A DNA stretch of 64,000 nucleotides from Planctomycetaceae bacterium (GTDB taxonomy: Bacteria; Planctomycetota; Planctomycetia; Planctomycetales; Planctomycetaceae), in assembly GCA_017795105.1 (NCBI GenBank), contig CP051247.1:310001-374000 (forward strand), read 5' to 3'. Each line of letters starts with the position of its first letter. Position 1 is the first letter of the stretch. Position numbers and translations under genes: made by a program. The notes below the pieces were generated by a model. It had not been told where the DNA came from and ran no database searches. It saw only the letters and a list, made by a program, of their open reading frames with translations. Positions 1-9,040 of this stretch are shown piece by piece.

Positions 1-457
1 CATTCTGAGAATCCCCCGGAGTCCACTGCAGTGTATGAAAGATCTTACCGGCCCCGATCGCACGGTAGCCATGATTCCGGAAGTGCTGGGAAAGGACGAC
101 CGCATTCTCAAGCTGGGGCGACTCGTGACGCCAGCGAGGACCGTGCGCGCGGAACAGATTGCGATACAGCCCGGATGTCGTCGGGTGGACGCCGGTCATG
201 ACCGCGACCCGCGAAGGATGACAGGCCGGCGCGGCACAATGTGCGTTCTCAAATGTGACCGACCGTTTGGCCAGCCGCTCGAAGTTCGGAGTTTTCACGC
301 CAGGATGATTGTCGAGAGGCGAGATGTAGTCGTTGAGATCGTCGATCGCGATGAAGAGCACGTTAGGCTGTTCAGCTGCAGACGCAGAGAGCGGAACGAT
401 CAAAGCCAGCAGGGCGGTCACACCGAGCGAGACGGCAAAGCGAGCGTAAATAACCAT
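1..457 (-). CDS. Sulfatase, N-terminal part (runs off window start)
   Basis: The minus strand reads open from an ATG at 457 to the window edge, about 152 residues. It opens with a signal peptide (MVIYARFAVSLG... ending at ASAA). The first sulfatase block follows (PNVLFIAIDDLND), and then CHPSR, the C-x-P-S-R site that the formylglycine-generating enzyme converts in type I sulfatases. The family hydrolyses sulfate esters, probably here in the periplasm on sulfated polysaccharides. The C-terminal three quarters lies outside the window, so the substrate subfamily cannot be judged. No clear Shine-Dalgarno sequence precedes the ATG. The plus-strand open frame over the same bases is a shadow. Confidence 0.9.
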   Translation of the reverse strand, partial: MVIYARFAVSLGVTALLALIVPLSASAAEQPNVLFIAIDDLNDYISPLDNHPGVKTPNFERLAKRSVTFENAHCAAPACHPSRVAVMTGVHPTTSGLYRNLFRAHGPRWRHESPQLENAVVLSQHFRNHGYRAIGAGKIFHTLQWTPGDSQN

Positions 458-649
458 CAGTCGGATCCATTTTGTCAGACGAGAAGTAGGGAAGTGATCT
501 TCGACCATCGGTCAGCCTAACGGTCCGTGCATCGATGTACCAGCGGCCAGAAGCATCAGGTGCGGCAGTTCCCCCGGAACATTCAGAAGGAACAGCACAG
601 GTTCGCGAACACTGGCAGGTTCCCGTTTCTCGCGTATACTGCTTTCGCC

Positions 650-1459
650 ATGTCTCCTAATCACCTCATTCCGTCTCTGCTCCTTCTGGTCGTCTGTTTC
701 GCCACGGGTTGCGGTTCCCATTCCAGCCACGACGAACCAGTCCGAGTGTTGGCCGCTGCGAGTACGGCTGATGCAATGCAGCGTGCCATCGACGAGTTTA
801 AGACGCTCGTTCCGGAGGCACGAGTTACACTCAGCACCGGACCTTCAAACGGTCTGGCACGCCAGATCCAGGCGGGAGCACCGGCCGACGTCTTTCTCTC
901 GGCGAACACGGAATGGGCCGAGCCCCTGGATGGTGCGGGGCTGACGCAACAGCGCATTAATCTCCTGGCCAACCGGCTCGTCCTGATCGTGCCGAACGAC
1001 AACCCGGCCAATGTAAAAAGTCTTTCCGACTTGATGAATCCAGACGTGCAGCGCGTCGCGATCGCGTGCGAGAAAGTCCCCGCCGGGCGGTATGCCCACC
1101 AGGCTCTCAGAAAGCATGAGATCTACGACCAGCTCGAAAACGCTAAAAAAATCGCTCGCGGAAGCGATGTTCGCGTTACGCTGGCTTACGTCGAACGTGG
1201 AGAAGCCGACGCGGCGATTGTGTACGCGACAGATGCCCGCATCGCCTCCAATGTCAAAGTGGTGATGACCTTCGAGGCCGACGACTCTGATCCGATTCTG
1301 TATCCGCTGGTCCTGCTCAGAAATTCGGAAACTAACGCCCGACAGTTCTTTAAGTTCCTGCAAAGCCCCGAAGCCGCGGTCATCTTCGAAGAGCATGGAT
1401 TCACAGCGATCGCCGCCAAGAAGATTGCCGGGGACGCATCGGGGATTCAAGGCGAGTGA
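650..1459 (+). CDS. modA: Molybdate ABC transporter substrate-binding lipoprotein
   Basis: A protein of 269 residues, the usual size for ModA. A hydrophobic signal ends in a lipobox (FATGC), so it is probably a lipoprotein facing the periplasm. The mature part starts with the ModA-type block VRVLAAASTADAM and includes GPSNGLARQIQAGAPADVFLS, typical of the molybdate/tungstate-binding family. I chose the ATG at 650 because it opens directly on the signal peptide; the frame is open further upstream but codes nothing signal-like. It is followed after 37 bases by the permease and then the ATPase, the standard modABC order. The ligand could be tungstate as well as molybdate. Confidence 0.93.
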   Translation: MSPNHLIPSLLLLVVCFATGCGSHSSHDEPVRVLAAASTADAMQRAIDEFKTLVPEARVTLSTGPSNGLARQIQAGAPADVFLSANTEWAEPLDGAGLTQQRINLLANRLVLIVPNDNPANVKSLSDLMNPDVQRVAIACEKVPAGRYAHQALRKHEIYDQLENAKKIARGSDVRVTLAYVERGEADAAIVYATDARIASNVKVVMTFEADDSDPILYPLVLLRNSETNARQFFKFLQSPEAAVIFEEHGFTAIAAKKIAGDASGIQGE

Positions 1460-1496
1460 CTCCGAAGTTCGTGGCTCTGAGTAGAAAGTCGGCCCG

Positions 1497-2192
1497 GTGT
1501 CAGCTGGAGAGTGGAACGCCATTCAACTCAGTCTGCTCGTGGCGGCGACCGCGGTTCTGGTAAGTCTTCCTTTTGGCATTGCTTTCGGATGGCTGCTGGC
1601 TCGGAAACGCTTTCCGGGCAAACTGCTGCTCGAAACGCTTATCAATCTTCCGCTGGTCCTGCCGCCGGTCATTACCGGGTATCTGCTGCTGATTACCTTC
1701 GGACGACGCGGTCTGATTGGCTCCTGGCTAGAAAGCTGGTTGGGTGTCCGCCTCATCTTCGACTGGAAAGGGGCCGCCCTCGCCGGAGCGATTGTCGCTT
1801 TCCCGCTTATGGTGCGCGCGATCCGAATCGCATTCGCAGCTGTCGATCGCCGTATTGAACAAGCCGCACGCACACTCGGAGCCGGACCGCTTGATGCCTT
1901 CTGGACAGTGTCTCTACCACTCGCGTTTCACGGAGTCATCACCGGTTCGGTCCTTGCGTTCGCCCGCAGTCTGGGGGAATTCGGGGCTACGATCATGATT
2001 GCGGGCAACATTCCCGGCGAGACGCAGACAATTCCGCTGTTCGTTTACAGTCGCCTCGAAAGTCCGGGCGGATTCGAGGAATCCTTCGGCATCATCGCCT
2101 TTTCTGTCCTCATCTCAGCGGCTGCCTTAATCGTGGGGGAATGGCTCGATCGTCGTAGTGGCAATCCGTTGCTGCAGGAGCCGCGGTCGTGA
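1497..2192 (+). CDS. modB: Molybdate ABC transporter permease
   Basis: A 231-residue polytopic membrane protein with five to six hydrophobic segments and the binding-protein-dependent permease EAA-type loop (about residues 120-140, EQAARTLGAGPLDAFWTV). The block LGEFGATIMIAGNIPGETQT is highly characteristic of ModB. The start is a GTG. Its stop overlaps the start of the ATPase gene by four bases (GTGA at 2189-2192), which suggests translational coupling. It forms the inner-membrane channel with the neighbouring ModA and ModC. Confidence 0.93.
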   Translation: MSAGEWNAIQLSLLVAATAVLVSLPFGIAFGWLLARKRFPGKLLLETLINLPLVLPPVITGYLLLITFGRRGLIGSWLESWLGVRLIFDWKGAALAGAIVAFPLMVRAIRIAFAAVDRRIEQAARTLGAGPLDAFWTVSLPLAFHGVITGSVLAFARSLGEFGATIMIAGNIPGETQTIPLFVYSRLESPGGFEESFGIIAFSVLISAAALIVGEWLDRRSGNPLLQEPRS

Positions 2193-2842
2193 GCTCCGTG
2201 ATCTCATTAAATTGCCGGTATGAGTACCCGGGTGGATTCGAACTCGCTGCCGCTTTCGAGATGGGGGCTGGAATCACCGCCTTGTTCGGGCCCTCCGGCA
2301 GTGGGAAGACAACGATCCTGTCGTTGATTGCAGGACTGCTCCATCCGTCTGAAGGCACGATCCGCATCGCGAACCAGACCGTTACCGATACAAAGAAGAA
2401 AGTGCTTGTTCCCCCCGAACAGCGTCGGGTCGGATTTCTGTTCCAGGATCACGCTCTCTTTCCGCACTTGCGAGTCAAGCGAAATATCGAGTACGGAGCC
2501 CGGAGACGGTCTTCTGAGGCGATTCCTCTTAAGTCTCTGATCGAGACGCTGGAGTTGCGGGATTTATTACAGCGATACCCTGGCTCACTGAGTGGAGGGC
2601 AGCAACAACGGGTCGCTCTGGCTCGAGCTCTAGCATCGGGTCCGAGCGTGTTGCTGCTCGATGAGCCTTTAACATCGGTCGAAGCCGACTTGCGTGATCG
2701 CATCGCGGACTTCATCGAACAGGTTGTGAACGAGCACAGAATCCCAGTCCTGCTTGTGAGCCATAACCGGCCATTTGTCGATCGCCTGGCCAGCCGCGTG
2801 ATTGAAATTGAGAACGGCCGCCTGCTTCCGAAGGCTGACTGA
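2189..2842 (+). CDS. modC: Molybdate ABC transporter ATPase, short form
   Basis: A 217-residue ABC ATPase with Walker A GPSGSGKTT (about residues 34-42), the signature LSGGQQQRVALARAL and Walker B VLLLDEP, followed by a switch histidine in LVSHNRP. It energises uptake by the ModAB transporter encoded directly upstream. Classical ModC is about 350 residues because of a C-terminal molybdate-binding MOP domain. Here the protein ends just after the ATPase core, so that domain is absent. The GTG start overlaps the modB stop by four bases. Confidence 0.9.
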   Translation: MSSVISLNCRYEYPGGFELAAAFEMGAGITALFGPSGSGKTTILSLIAGLLHPSEGTIRIANQTVTDTKKKVLVPPEQRRVGFLFQDHALFPHLRVKRNIEYGARRRSSEAIPLKSLIETLELRDLLQRYPGSLSGGQQQRVALARALASGPSVLLLDEPLTSVEADLRDRIADFIEQVVNEHRIPVLLVSHNRPFVDRLASRVIEIENGRLLPKAD

Positions 2843-2905
2843 ACCCCGGCAGCCGATACAATGTCGTGATCAGAAGTATGACCACGTTCATCGGGAGCTA
2901 ACGTA

Positions 2906-3454
2906 TTGAATTCCGTCCAACCGCTGCGACGCCTGCACGAACATCGAATCTGGGTCAACCGCCGCCTGCGAGCTGCGGTTCGTTCCCTGTCGAAGGACCA
3001 GCTTCGACGCACTTTTCCGATGGGGCAGGGGACGGTCTGGCTGACACTGACTCACCTCATGGCCGCTGAGTACATCTGGCTCGAAGCACTGAATGGCAAC
3101 GATGCCCCGGTCATGCCGGGCGATCGGGCGGACCGTCGTCCTGGAAATCAACAGAGTGACGAGGCAATCCGCTCACTCGATGAACTCATTACGAAATGGG
3201 AAGAACTCGACGGCCGCTGGATTGATCTGTTCGAACAGATGACCGACGACTCTCTGCATGAAACGGTCTTTAAGATCAGCACCAGTTCCGGCGCCGGACG
3301 ACGACACGGAACCTCTGTCTCCGATGTGCTGCTTCATGTTTGCACGCATGCCCAATACACAACCGCTCAGCTGATCAACATGCTGAGGCAGCTGGGTCAG
3401 GCTGAGTTGCCCGATGTCATGTTGATTACCATGGCCCGTGAAGAGAAACGGTAG
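2906..3454 (+). CDS. DinB-like four-helix protein
   Basis: A soluble 182-residue protein resembling the DinB/DUF664-type fold, a four-helix bundle with a His triad that binds a divalent metal. Visible candidates for the ligands are the histidine in LTLTHLMAAEYIW (about residue 51) and those in LLHVCTHAQYT near residue 150. The start is TTG at 2906 behind a GGGAGC sequence; no ATG lies near. The family includes thiol-dependent S-transferases, but the substrate here is unknown. It stands alone downstream of modABC. Confidence 0.75.
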   Translation: MNSVQPLRRLHEHRIWVNRRLRAAVRSLSKDQLRRTFPMGQGTVWLTLTHLMAAEYIWLEALNGNDAPVMPGDRADRRPGNQQSDEAIRSLDELITKWEELDGRWIDLFEQMTDDSLHETVFKISTSSGAGRRHGTSVSDVLLHVCTHAQYTTAQLINMLRQLGQAELPDVMLITMAREEKR

Positions 3455-3508
3455 CAAGGTTCGGGGCAGCCGGCAGCGAAGCTTTGGTCGCGGTTAACCC
3501 ACTCACTT

Positions 3509-4966
3509 CTACTGACGCTGGTTCGCATTCTCCTGAGCGATGACGCGCTCGACCAGAGAATCGGGGGCTTCGACGAGCGTTCCATCTGGCAGTTCGAGTT
3601 GTGGTGTCATCACCAGAAACATTTTCTGGCCGCCCTCCGGCTTCGTATCAGCCACGAAGACATGCCGCTCAGGATCCACACTGGCGACCCGTATCTGCGT
3701 CCAGACCAGCGGACGAATGCCGCGTCGCCATCGAAGGCCGAGATATCCTTCCGACATTTCAATTGCTCCCCAGGGATCCTGAAACCGGGACATCGTGAAG
3801 ACATCGGAGGGAATCTTTTCCGCGTCTCCGCCACCCAGAGGCGTGTATTCGATGGAATAGTCCCGGAACAGGAAGTTGTGAGTCGTCTGCCAGAAGTCGA
3901 CGACCCGAACCGGTTCGAACTTCGATTCGGTTTGATCGAGCATTGCATTGCTGATAAAGACGGCTTCCAAAGTCAGCATCGTTCCGAACAGCCCGCACCC
4001 AGCGGCCAGAGCGATGCGGTCAATCAGGCCTGATGACTGCACTTCTTCGCGTGAACTGAACGCCCACAGCGATCCGAAGATCAGTCCAATAACCGCCCCT
4101 GTCACACCGGGAATGACGGCGACCATCCAGTTTCCGCCAATCGGCCAGTAGAATTCGACCACATAGATGACTCCCATCAACAGGCCGAACGCCAGGACGA
4201 TCGCCGAGATGACCGCGATGACGTGGTAGGGCTGCATCCCCCGATTCGGACGGCCATTCTTCAACGCAAATTCCCGATCGGGATCGAGGCCGAGGAGACC
4301 ATAGATTTTCAACGACTTTTCGAACTGTTCTCCGGGATAACCAACGAGGGTCACATAGTCACCGGGAGCTATAGTCAACTCGAGTGCATCCTTGATTTCC
4401 GGCATTCCTGACTTGTCGAACTGCAGCGACCCTGTCAGTGTCGGATCAAGCGTGACGGTGCGGAGCTCCCGGGTATCGGGATCGCGATACTCAACCTCGA
4501 TTCGAATCTGATACACGTTCGGCATCTCATTGTCGGGGATTCGCATGATCTTCAGGATTCGACCAGTGACCGGAATTCCATCCCGAACGTAGCGATACAG
4601 CCCCCAGCCGAACGTGTAGTTCACCGCCATGACGACGGCAATCAACAGCAGCCCAACTCCGACAAGATCGAGATATCCCAGCGGGAGGATGTAAAACGAC
4701 AGCTCATAAATGAAGGACAGGCGTGCCAGCAGAAAGCAGTAGAATGCCGAGACAAGAACCGCGAGCAGCGAATTGCGGCGGCGAGAAGCGAAGGAACCCC
4801 ACTTGAGAGAACGGGGAATCGACCGAGGCGGTTCCCCTTCGAACTCCGGACCATGCTGAAAATCTTCGGGAGGATCGAAGGGCTGCGGATCTTCGAGTTC
4901 CTCCGTGAGAGAAATCTCAATGACGTCCTCTGCCACGAGCTTGGGAGCTGAATCCGACGACTCCAT
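3509..4966 (-). CDS. Hypothetical integral membrane protein
   Basis: An unrecognised protein of 485 residues. The N-terminus is acidic and cytosolic-looking. Two hydrophobic hairpins (about residues 65-125) follow, then a beta-rich soluble stretch (about 135-240), a second membrane hairpin pair (about 250-345) and a soluble C-terminus. The layout resembles DUF3592-type membrane proteins, but I cannot assign it firmly. I chose the ATG at 4966 because a GGAG lies six bases before it; longer frames would run into the divergent gene's leader. The two genes are divergent, with about 180 bases between starts. Confidence 0.7.
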   Translation of the reverse strand: MESSDSAPKLVAEDVIEISLTEELEDPQPFDPPEDFQHGPEFEGEPPRSIPRSLKWGSFASRRRNSLLAVLVSAFYCFLLARLSFIYELSFYILPLGYLDLVGVGLLLIAVVMAVNYTFGWGLYRYVRDGIPVTGRILKIMRIPDNEMPNVYQIRIEVEYRDPDTRELRTVTLDPTLTGSLQFDKSGMPEIKDALELTIAPGDYVTLVGYPGEQFEKSLKIYGLLGLDPDREFALKNGRPNRGMQPYHVIAVISAIVLAFGLLMGVIYVVEFYWPIGGNWMVAVIPGVTGAVIGLIFGSLWAFSSREEVQSSGLIDRIALAAGCGLFGTMLTLEAVFISNAMLDQTESKFEPVRVVDFWQTTHNFLFRDYSIEYTPLGGGDAEKIPSDVFTMSRFQDPWGAIEMSEGYLGLRWRRGIRPLVWTQIRVASVDPERHVFVADTKPEGGQKMFLVMTPQLELPDGTLVEAPDSLVERVIAQENANQRQ

Positions 4967-5149
4967 GAGCATCTCCAGACGGGAGCACTGAACAGGCTGG
5001 AAGGGATGCCAGTATTGTGCACCGTGCCGGACATAAAATGCAAATCGATGAGCAATTCGGCTGTGTTCGTTACAATTCGGGCGAACTCGAATGCGAGCAG
5101 AGTGTCCAGCCTCTGCCAGCACCAGCCTTTTCCAGGGAACCGGAAGCGT

Positions 5150-5788
5150 ATGCCACCGATAGAACTGTTTCCTTCGTTTCTGCTCGCCGCACTGGCGTGC
5201 AACCTCGCTCCCGGCCCGGACCTGCTCGGGATTCTAAGCTACGGCATGTCGCAGGGGCGACGGGCGGGGCAGGGGTTTGCGTTCGGTGTCGGCACGGGTG
5301 TCCTGTTTCACACGGCTCTGGCCGTGCTGGGGCTTTCCGCTCTTATCGCCGCTTCCCCGGTCGCCTTTCGCATCGTCCTTTACGCCGGTGCGTCGTATCT
5401 GATTTATCTGGGAGCCCGCGCGCTGACCAGTCGCGCGAGGCTGGAAGAACTCGAACAAACCGATCAGCAATTGCCTGGCGGCTTCTGGAAATCCGCAGGA
5501 CATGGATTCCTGACGAACGCCCTGAACCCGAAAGTCGCGCTATTCTTCCTCGCGTTTCTCCCGCAGTTCATCAACCCCAGCGTCGACGTCCCTCAGCAAC
5601 TGCTCGCCCTCGGTCTTGTCTTCTGGGCGATGACGACCGTGCTTTACATCACGTTCGGATATTTCTCAGGGACAATTGGGGAATGGCTGAAGCGCAGGGC
5701 TTCGGTTGGACAGTGGATCGACCGAATCGCCGGTGCGCTCTTCGTCGGACTCGGTCTCCATCTTCTGATGGCGGGGCATAAACCCTGA
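5150..5788 (+). CDS. LysE/RhtB-family amino-acid exporter
   Basis: A 212-residue polytopic membrane protein with about six hydrophobic segments. It begins with the LysE signature region (ALACNLAPGPDLLGILSYG), where N-x-x-P-G-P-x-x-L is diagnostic. Later come YLIYLGARAL and TNALNPKVALFFLAFLPQF, also typical. Members export amino acids or homoserine lactone-like compounds across the inner membrane; the substrate cannot be told from sequence. The ATG at 5150 is preceded by GGAAG and matches the usual start. Confidence 0.9.
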   Translation: MPPIELFPSFLLAALACNLAPGPDLLGILSYGMSQGRRAGQGFAFGVGTGVLFHTALAVLGLSALIAASPVAFRIVLYAGASYLIYLGARALTSRARLEELEQTDQQLPGGFWKSAGHGFLTNALNPKVALFFLAFLPQFINPSVDVPQQLLALGLVFWAMTTVLYITFGYFSGTIGEWLKRRASVGQWIDRIAGALFVGLGLHLLMAGHKP

Positions 5789-5794
5789 CGGGTC

Positions 5795-6589
5795 TTATTC
5801 CGAGTCAGCAGGGGCATCCTTGAGTCCGAGTTTCTCATCGGGAATCACGATTCGCACTCGCCCGGAGCATCCTCGTCCCTGCTGGCATTCGCCGCTGGCA
5901 GCAAGCAGCCGTCCTTCCGAAAGCTCTTCAATCCCGAGCGAACAGTTGTAGCTGTGCCGGCCGACCATGTTGAAATCGCCATCGGTGATCAGCAGCGTCG
6001 GCGGCGAACCGTAGCAGCCGAACCACCAGCGGTCGTGAGCAAAGGTCGCACTCTGAATGCCCATCAGTGTATGACCGCTTTCGATCACATGCTTCTGCAC
6101 GAAGTTGAAATCGCCGTCGTATTCGTACACGTAGTTGACATCGACACCTTCCGGAAGCCCGCCGATCACATAGAAATGCCCCTCCCGCACGCCCATGCCT
6201 CCCGCGCCGTGGAAAACTTCCTGCACTTCGTGGCGGGCGATCTCCTTCAATGACTCGGCGTCGTAAACGTACACCCAGGAATCGGCTTCTCCCTTCGGGT
6301 TATTGAAGTCGCCCAGATTGACGGCGACATACAGCTTCCCCTCGGAATGGCAGAGGTCGCCGTGATGGTTCACCACCGGAATCTTCTGCAGAACCTTGCC
6401 GTCGAAGTCCGTCTTCACGAGGGTCGTTGTGAAGCTCCAGTAGATCGCGTTGTCGTCGATGCAGACACCCTGCAGGTGATGCGGATAGCGCCCTTCGCAT
6501 ACAACAGAGCCCGTCGGCTCAGCTGAAAGAACCGCGGCTGGTGAGAATAGAAGAAACGCAAGCAGCGAGAACACGGGTGTGGATTTCAA
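5795..6589 (-). CDS. Secreted beta-propeller-like protein
   Basis: A 264-residue secreted protein with a clear signal peptide (cleavage near VLSAEP). The mature part consists of short beta-repeats with aromatic-Gly patterns, as in SMP-30/NHL-type propellers. No catalytic site is recognisable. It lies on the same strand as, and 38 bases downstream of, the PhoD-like phosphatase, so the two are probably cotranscribed. The function is unknown. Confidence 0.75.
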   Translation of the reverse strand: MKSTPVFSLLAFLLFSPAAVLSAEPTGSVVCEGRYPHHLQGVCIDDNAIYWSFTTTLVKTDFDGKVLQKIPVVNHHGDLCHSEGKLYVAVNLGDFNNPKGEADSWVYVYDAESLKEIARHEVQEVFHGAGGMGVREGHFYVIGGLPEGVDVNYVYEYDGDFNFVQKHVIESGHTLMGIQSATFAHDRWWFGCYGSPPTLLITDGDFNMVGRHSYNCSLGIEELSEGRLLAASGECQQGRGCSGRVRIVIPDEKLGLKDAPADSE

Positions 6590-6627
6590 GATCGTTTTCC
6601 TCTCGAAGTCTGTTTCTCTTGGGGATG

Positions 6628-8064
6628 TTATTCTTCAGGCGAGCGAGTCGTCGAATAGAGGGCTTTCCCCTCATCATCGCGGAACTCGATGGTTAACGCT
6701 GCCGGGTCTGGTTTGTTACCGATCGAAACACGCAGAAACCCGCCGCTTGGCTCCTTGTAATGAAACGGCTGCTTAACTAACCCTTCTGGATCGGTGCTGT
6801 TCGGCGTGCCCGGATACGAACCCGAAATCGCGTTCTCGTCATTCAGCGCTCCGCAGGAAAACTCGTGCATCCCGGAAGGATGAATGCTGTGATACTGCCA
6901 GTGGCGATCGCCACAGAACGTCATCACGCTCTCGTCGAGATCGTTCTTCTTCAACCAGGCGAAAAACTCTTCCGCTTCATGACGGAACCCACCAAGGTTG
7001 GCGTGGTTGTCCTTCTTGTTCTTGGAATCCGGCCCGACCATCGGCGTCGGGGTGATAATCACCTTCCACGTAGCGTCGCTTTCTTTCAGCGTCTGCTGCA
7101 GCCAGTCCCGCTGCTCTTCGCCCCAGATCGTTTTCTCCGGCCCATCGTCCATCCTGTTGGGGGACCGGTAGTCCCGCCCTTCGACAAACCACAGCTGCAG
7201 ATGTTTGTGCACGCGATGCGTCCGATAAGTCGGCGAAGTCGAATCGTCAGCCGGATGAATCGGCATCTGTTCGCGGAAGATCTCGATTCCCGTCTCGGTC
7301 AACGGCAGTCGACTGCCTGTGCGATCGGCATCGTTGAAGCGAAAATCATGGTCATCTTTCGACCAGTAGGCCGGCGTCTGGGCAAAGAAGTCGACCATGC
7401 GCGGAAAGCGAAACTGCTCGTGCCACTTCTTCCGTAACTCGGGCAGAGACTGAGCCGCGGTCTTGGCAAAGTGATCGTAATAGACAATATCCCCCGTCCC
7501 GATGAAGAACGCAGGCTCAAGATCGAGCATCGCCTGATATGCTGGATAACCGAGCTGGCGGTCTTCTTCAGGAGCCGCTCCGTTCTTCCCATTCTTTCCA
7601 TGCATGAAGAAGGCGTAGTTCTGGCAACTCCCCATCGCGAACGTGAGGGCTTCCTCCGACTCGGCTCCGGGAAGGGTGCGAAATTCCCGTCGCGGGCCCT
7701 TCTCAGTCTTTGACTCATCAGGGCCGTAAATCAGCCGGTAATAGTAGAGCGTTCCCGGCAGCAGATCCTGGATTCGAGCCCGCACGATGTAGTCCCGATC
7801 GGCGGACGCCTTCAGCCATTCGGTCGTTCTCGCGCTCTTGAACTCCGGCGTCGTGCTCCATTCAAATCGAGCCACACCGTCCGCTCCCGGAATATCGCCT
7901 TCCTCGTTGAGTTCCGGCCCGGGGATCGCTGTTAGACGAGACTGCAACAGCACGCTGGTCGCTGTCGGTTCTCCCGCCATCTCCCCTTGAGCGTGAAAGA
8001 TCTCCGCAGACAGGCCAACCTGCCCGCAACAACTCAAGAACAAAAGGATCCAGACCGCTCTCAT
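6628..8064 (-). CDS. phoD: PhoD-type alkaline phosphatase/phosphodiesterase
   Basis: A 478-residue secreted protein with an N-terminal signal (ends near GLSAE), a fibronectin-like N-terminal region (about residues 25-130), then a PhoD metallophosphatase core. Metal-binding blocks are visible: FAMGSCQNY, FIGTGDIVYYDH, YWSKDDHDFR and MTFCGDRHWQYHS. The family hydrolyses phosphate mono- or diesters in the periplasm using Fe/Ca ions. Planctomycetes often carry several paralogues, and this one may not be a true PhoX/PhoD of the phosphate regulon. I saw no Pho box upstream. Confidence 0.88.
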   Translation of the reverse strand: MRAVWILLFLSCCGQVGLSAEIFHAQGEMAGEPTATSVLLQSRLTAIPGPELNEEGDIPGADGVARFEWSTTPEFKSARTTEWLKASADRDYIVRARIQDLLPGTLYYYRLIYGPDESKTEKGPRREFRTLPGAESEEALTFAMGSCQNYAFFMHGKNGKNGAAPEEDRQLGYPAYQAMLDLEPAFFIGTGDIVYYDHFAKTAAQSLPELRKKWHEQFRFPRMVDFFAQTPAYWSKDDHDFRFNDADRTGSRLPLTETGIEIFREQMPIHPADDSTSPTYRTHRVHKHLQLWFVEGRDYRSPNRMDDGPEKTIWGEEQRDWLQQTLKESDATWKVIITPTPMVGPDSKNKKDNHANLGGFRHEAEEFFAWLKKNDLDESVMTFCGDRHWQYHSIHPSGMHEFSCGALNDENAISGSYPGTPNSTDPEGLVKQPFHYKEPSGGFLRVSIGNKPDPAALTIEFRDDEGKALYSTTRSPEE

Positions 8065-8358
8065 GGAGAAACCCCTTCTCTGAAGCTACGCATCGGTTTT
8101 CGAAATGGTCTCGCTCAGCATAGATGAGTAGCGGCGTTCTCTCCACTGACCCCGTGGGGGATTTCCCGAAGCGGATGCTCATTGGGATTGGTGAGCCATT
8201 TTTTAAGAAGAAGTGAAATTGCAGCGAATCTCAGATTGCCGCCTCTTCGGCAACCAATCTGCACACCGTCTCCCTCAGGCATTCTTCGAGAATACGGACG
8301 GATAATCATGCAGGAATGTCGAACGGAATGAACGTCAGACCAGAAAGGAGGTCGATTG

Positions 8359-9006
8359 GTGTGGGAGTGGCTTCAACAGAATGCACAACTGATCTCAGCG
8401 TTGGGAAGCATTACGATGGTCTTCATCTGGTTGCTTTACCTTCAACTCTTCTATCTTCAGTTCCGTCGGCAGCGAAAGCCGTGTCTGGTCATTCATCATG
8501 AGCAGGGGAACGGCCCCTCCGACCTCTGCCTGCTGGTCAATATGAGCAGTGAACCCATTCACGTGCAGTGCATTCTGGCCAAAATCCGCGTCGAGGATCG
8601 CACCGTCACCCGTCCGGTGACCGAACTCGGTGAAGTCTCGCCGACCAGTCAACAGTTGGAATCGACACTGCGACAAGGTCCGATCTGCCCAGGCGACTAC
8701 CTGGTTCTCGGGACCCTGGAACGGATCGTCAACCTGCAGCCTCTCATCGAAGAACAGATGCAGGCACACTCCGAAGAAACGGAGCAGTCATTTCCTTACC
8801 CACTCGATATTGAAATCCGCATCGTGGCCGTTCACGGACCGAGTGATCATCTCGTCGGCGCCTGTCGTCGCTTCAATGTGCGTCGCCGTGAGAACAAATG
8901 GGTGCTCGATGCCTCCCAGTTCCAAACCGATCAACTCTCGTCACACCGCCATCTCAAAACGGTCGAGAAATGGGTCGAAGAGTATTCAGCGAACACCGTT
9001 CGATAG
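8359..9006 (+). CDS. Hypothetical membrane-anchored protein
   Basis: An unrecognised protein of 215 residues with one N-terminal transmembrane helix (about residues 10-35) followed by a soluble, beta-rich domain and a charged tail. An almost ideal Shine-Dalgarno sequence (AAAGGAGGT at 8344-8352) sits six bases before GTG 8359, which is why I prefer that start over TTG 8356. It stands alone. The topology suggests a cytosolic domain tethered to the membrane. Confidence 0.75.
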   Translation: MWEWLQQNAQLISALGSITMVFIWLLYLQLFYLQFRRQRKPCLVIHHEQGNGPSDLCLLVNMSSEPIHVQCILAKIRVEDRTVTRPVTELGEVSPTSQQLESTLRQGPICPGDYLVLGTLERIVNLQPLIEEQMQAHSEETEQSFPYPLDIEIRIVAVHGPSDHLVGACRRFNVRRRENKWVLDASQFQTDQLSSHRHLKTVEKWVEEYSANTVR

Positions 9007-9040
9007 CTGCTCCTCGTCTCGATTCTGTGCCGCGGCTTTG

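Noticed and set aside
35..520. Plus-strand open frame at the start
   Set aside because: It is the antisense of a sulfatase whose signal peptide and CHPSR motif are clear on the minus strand.
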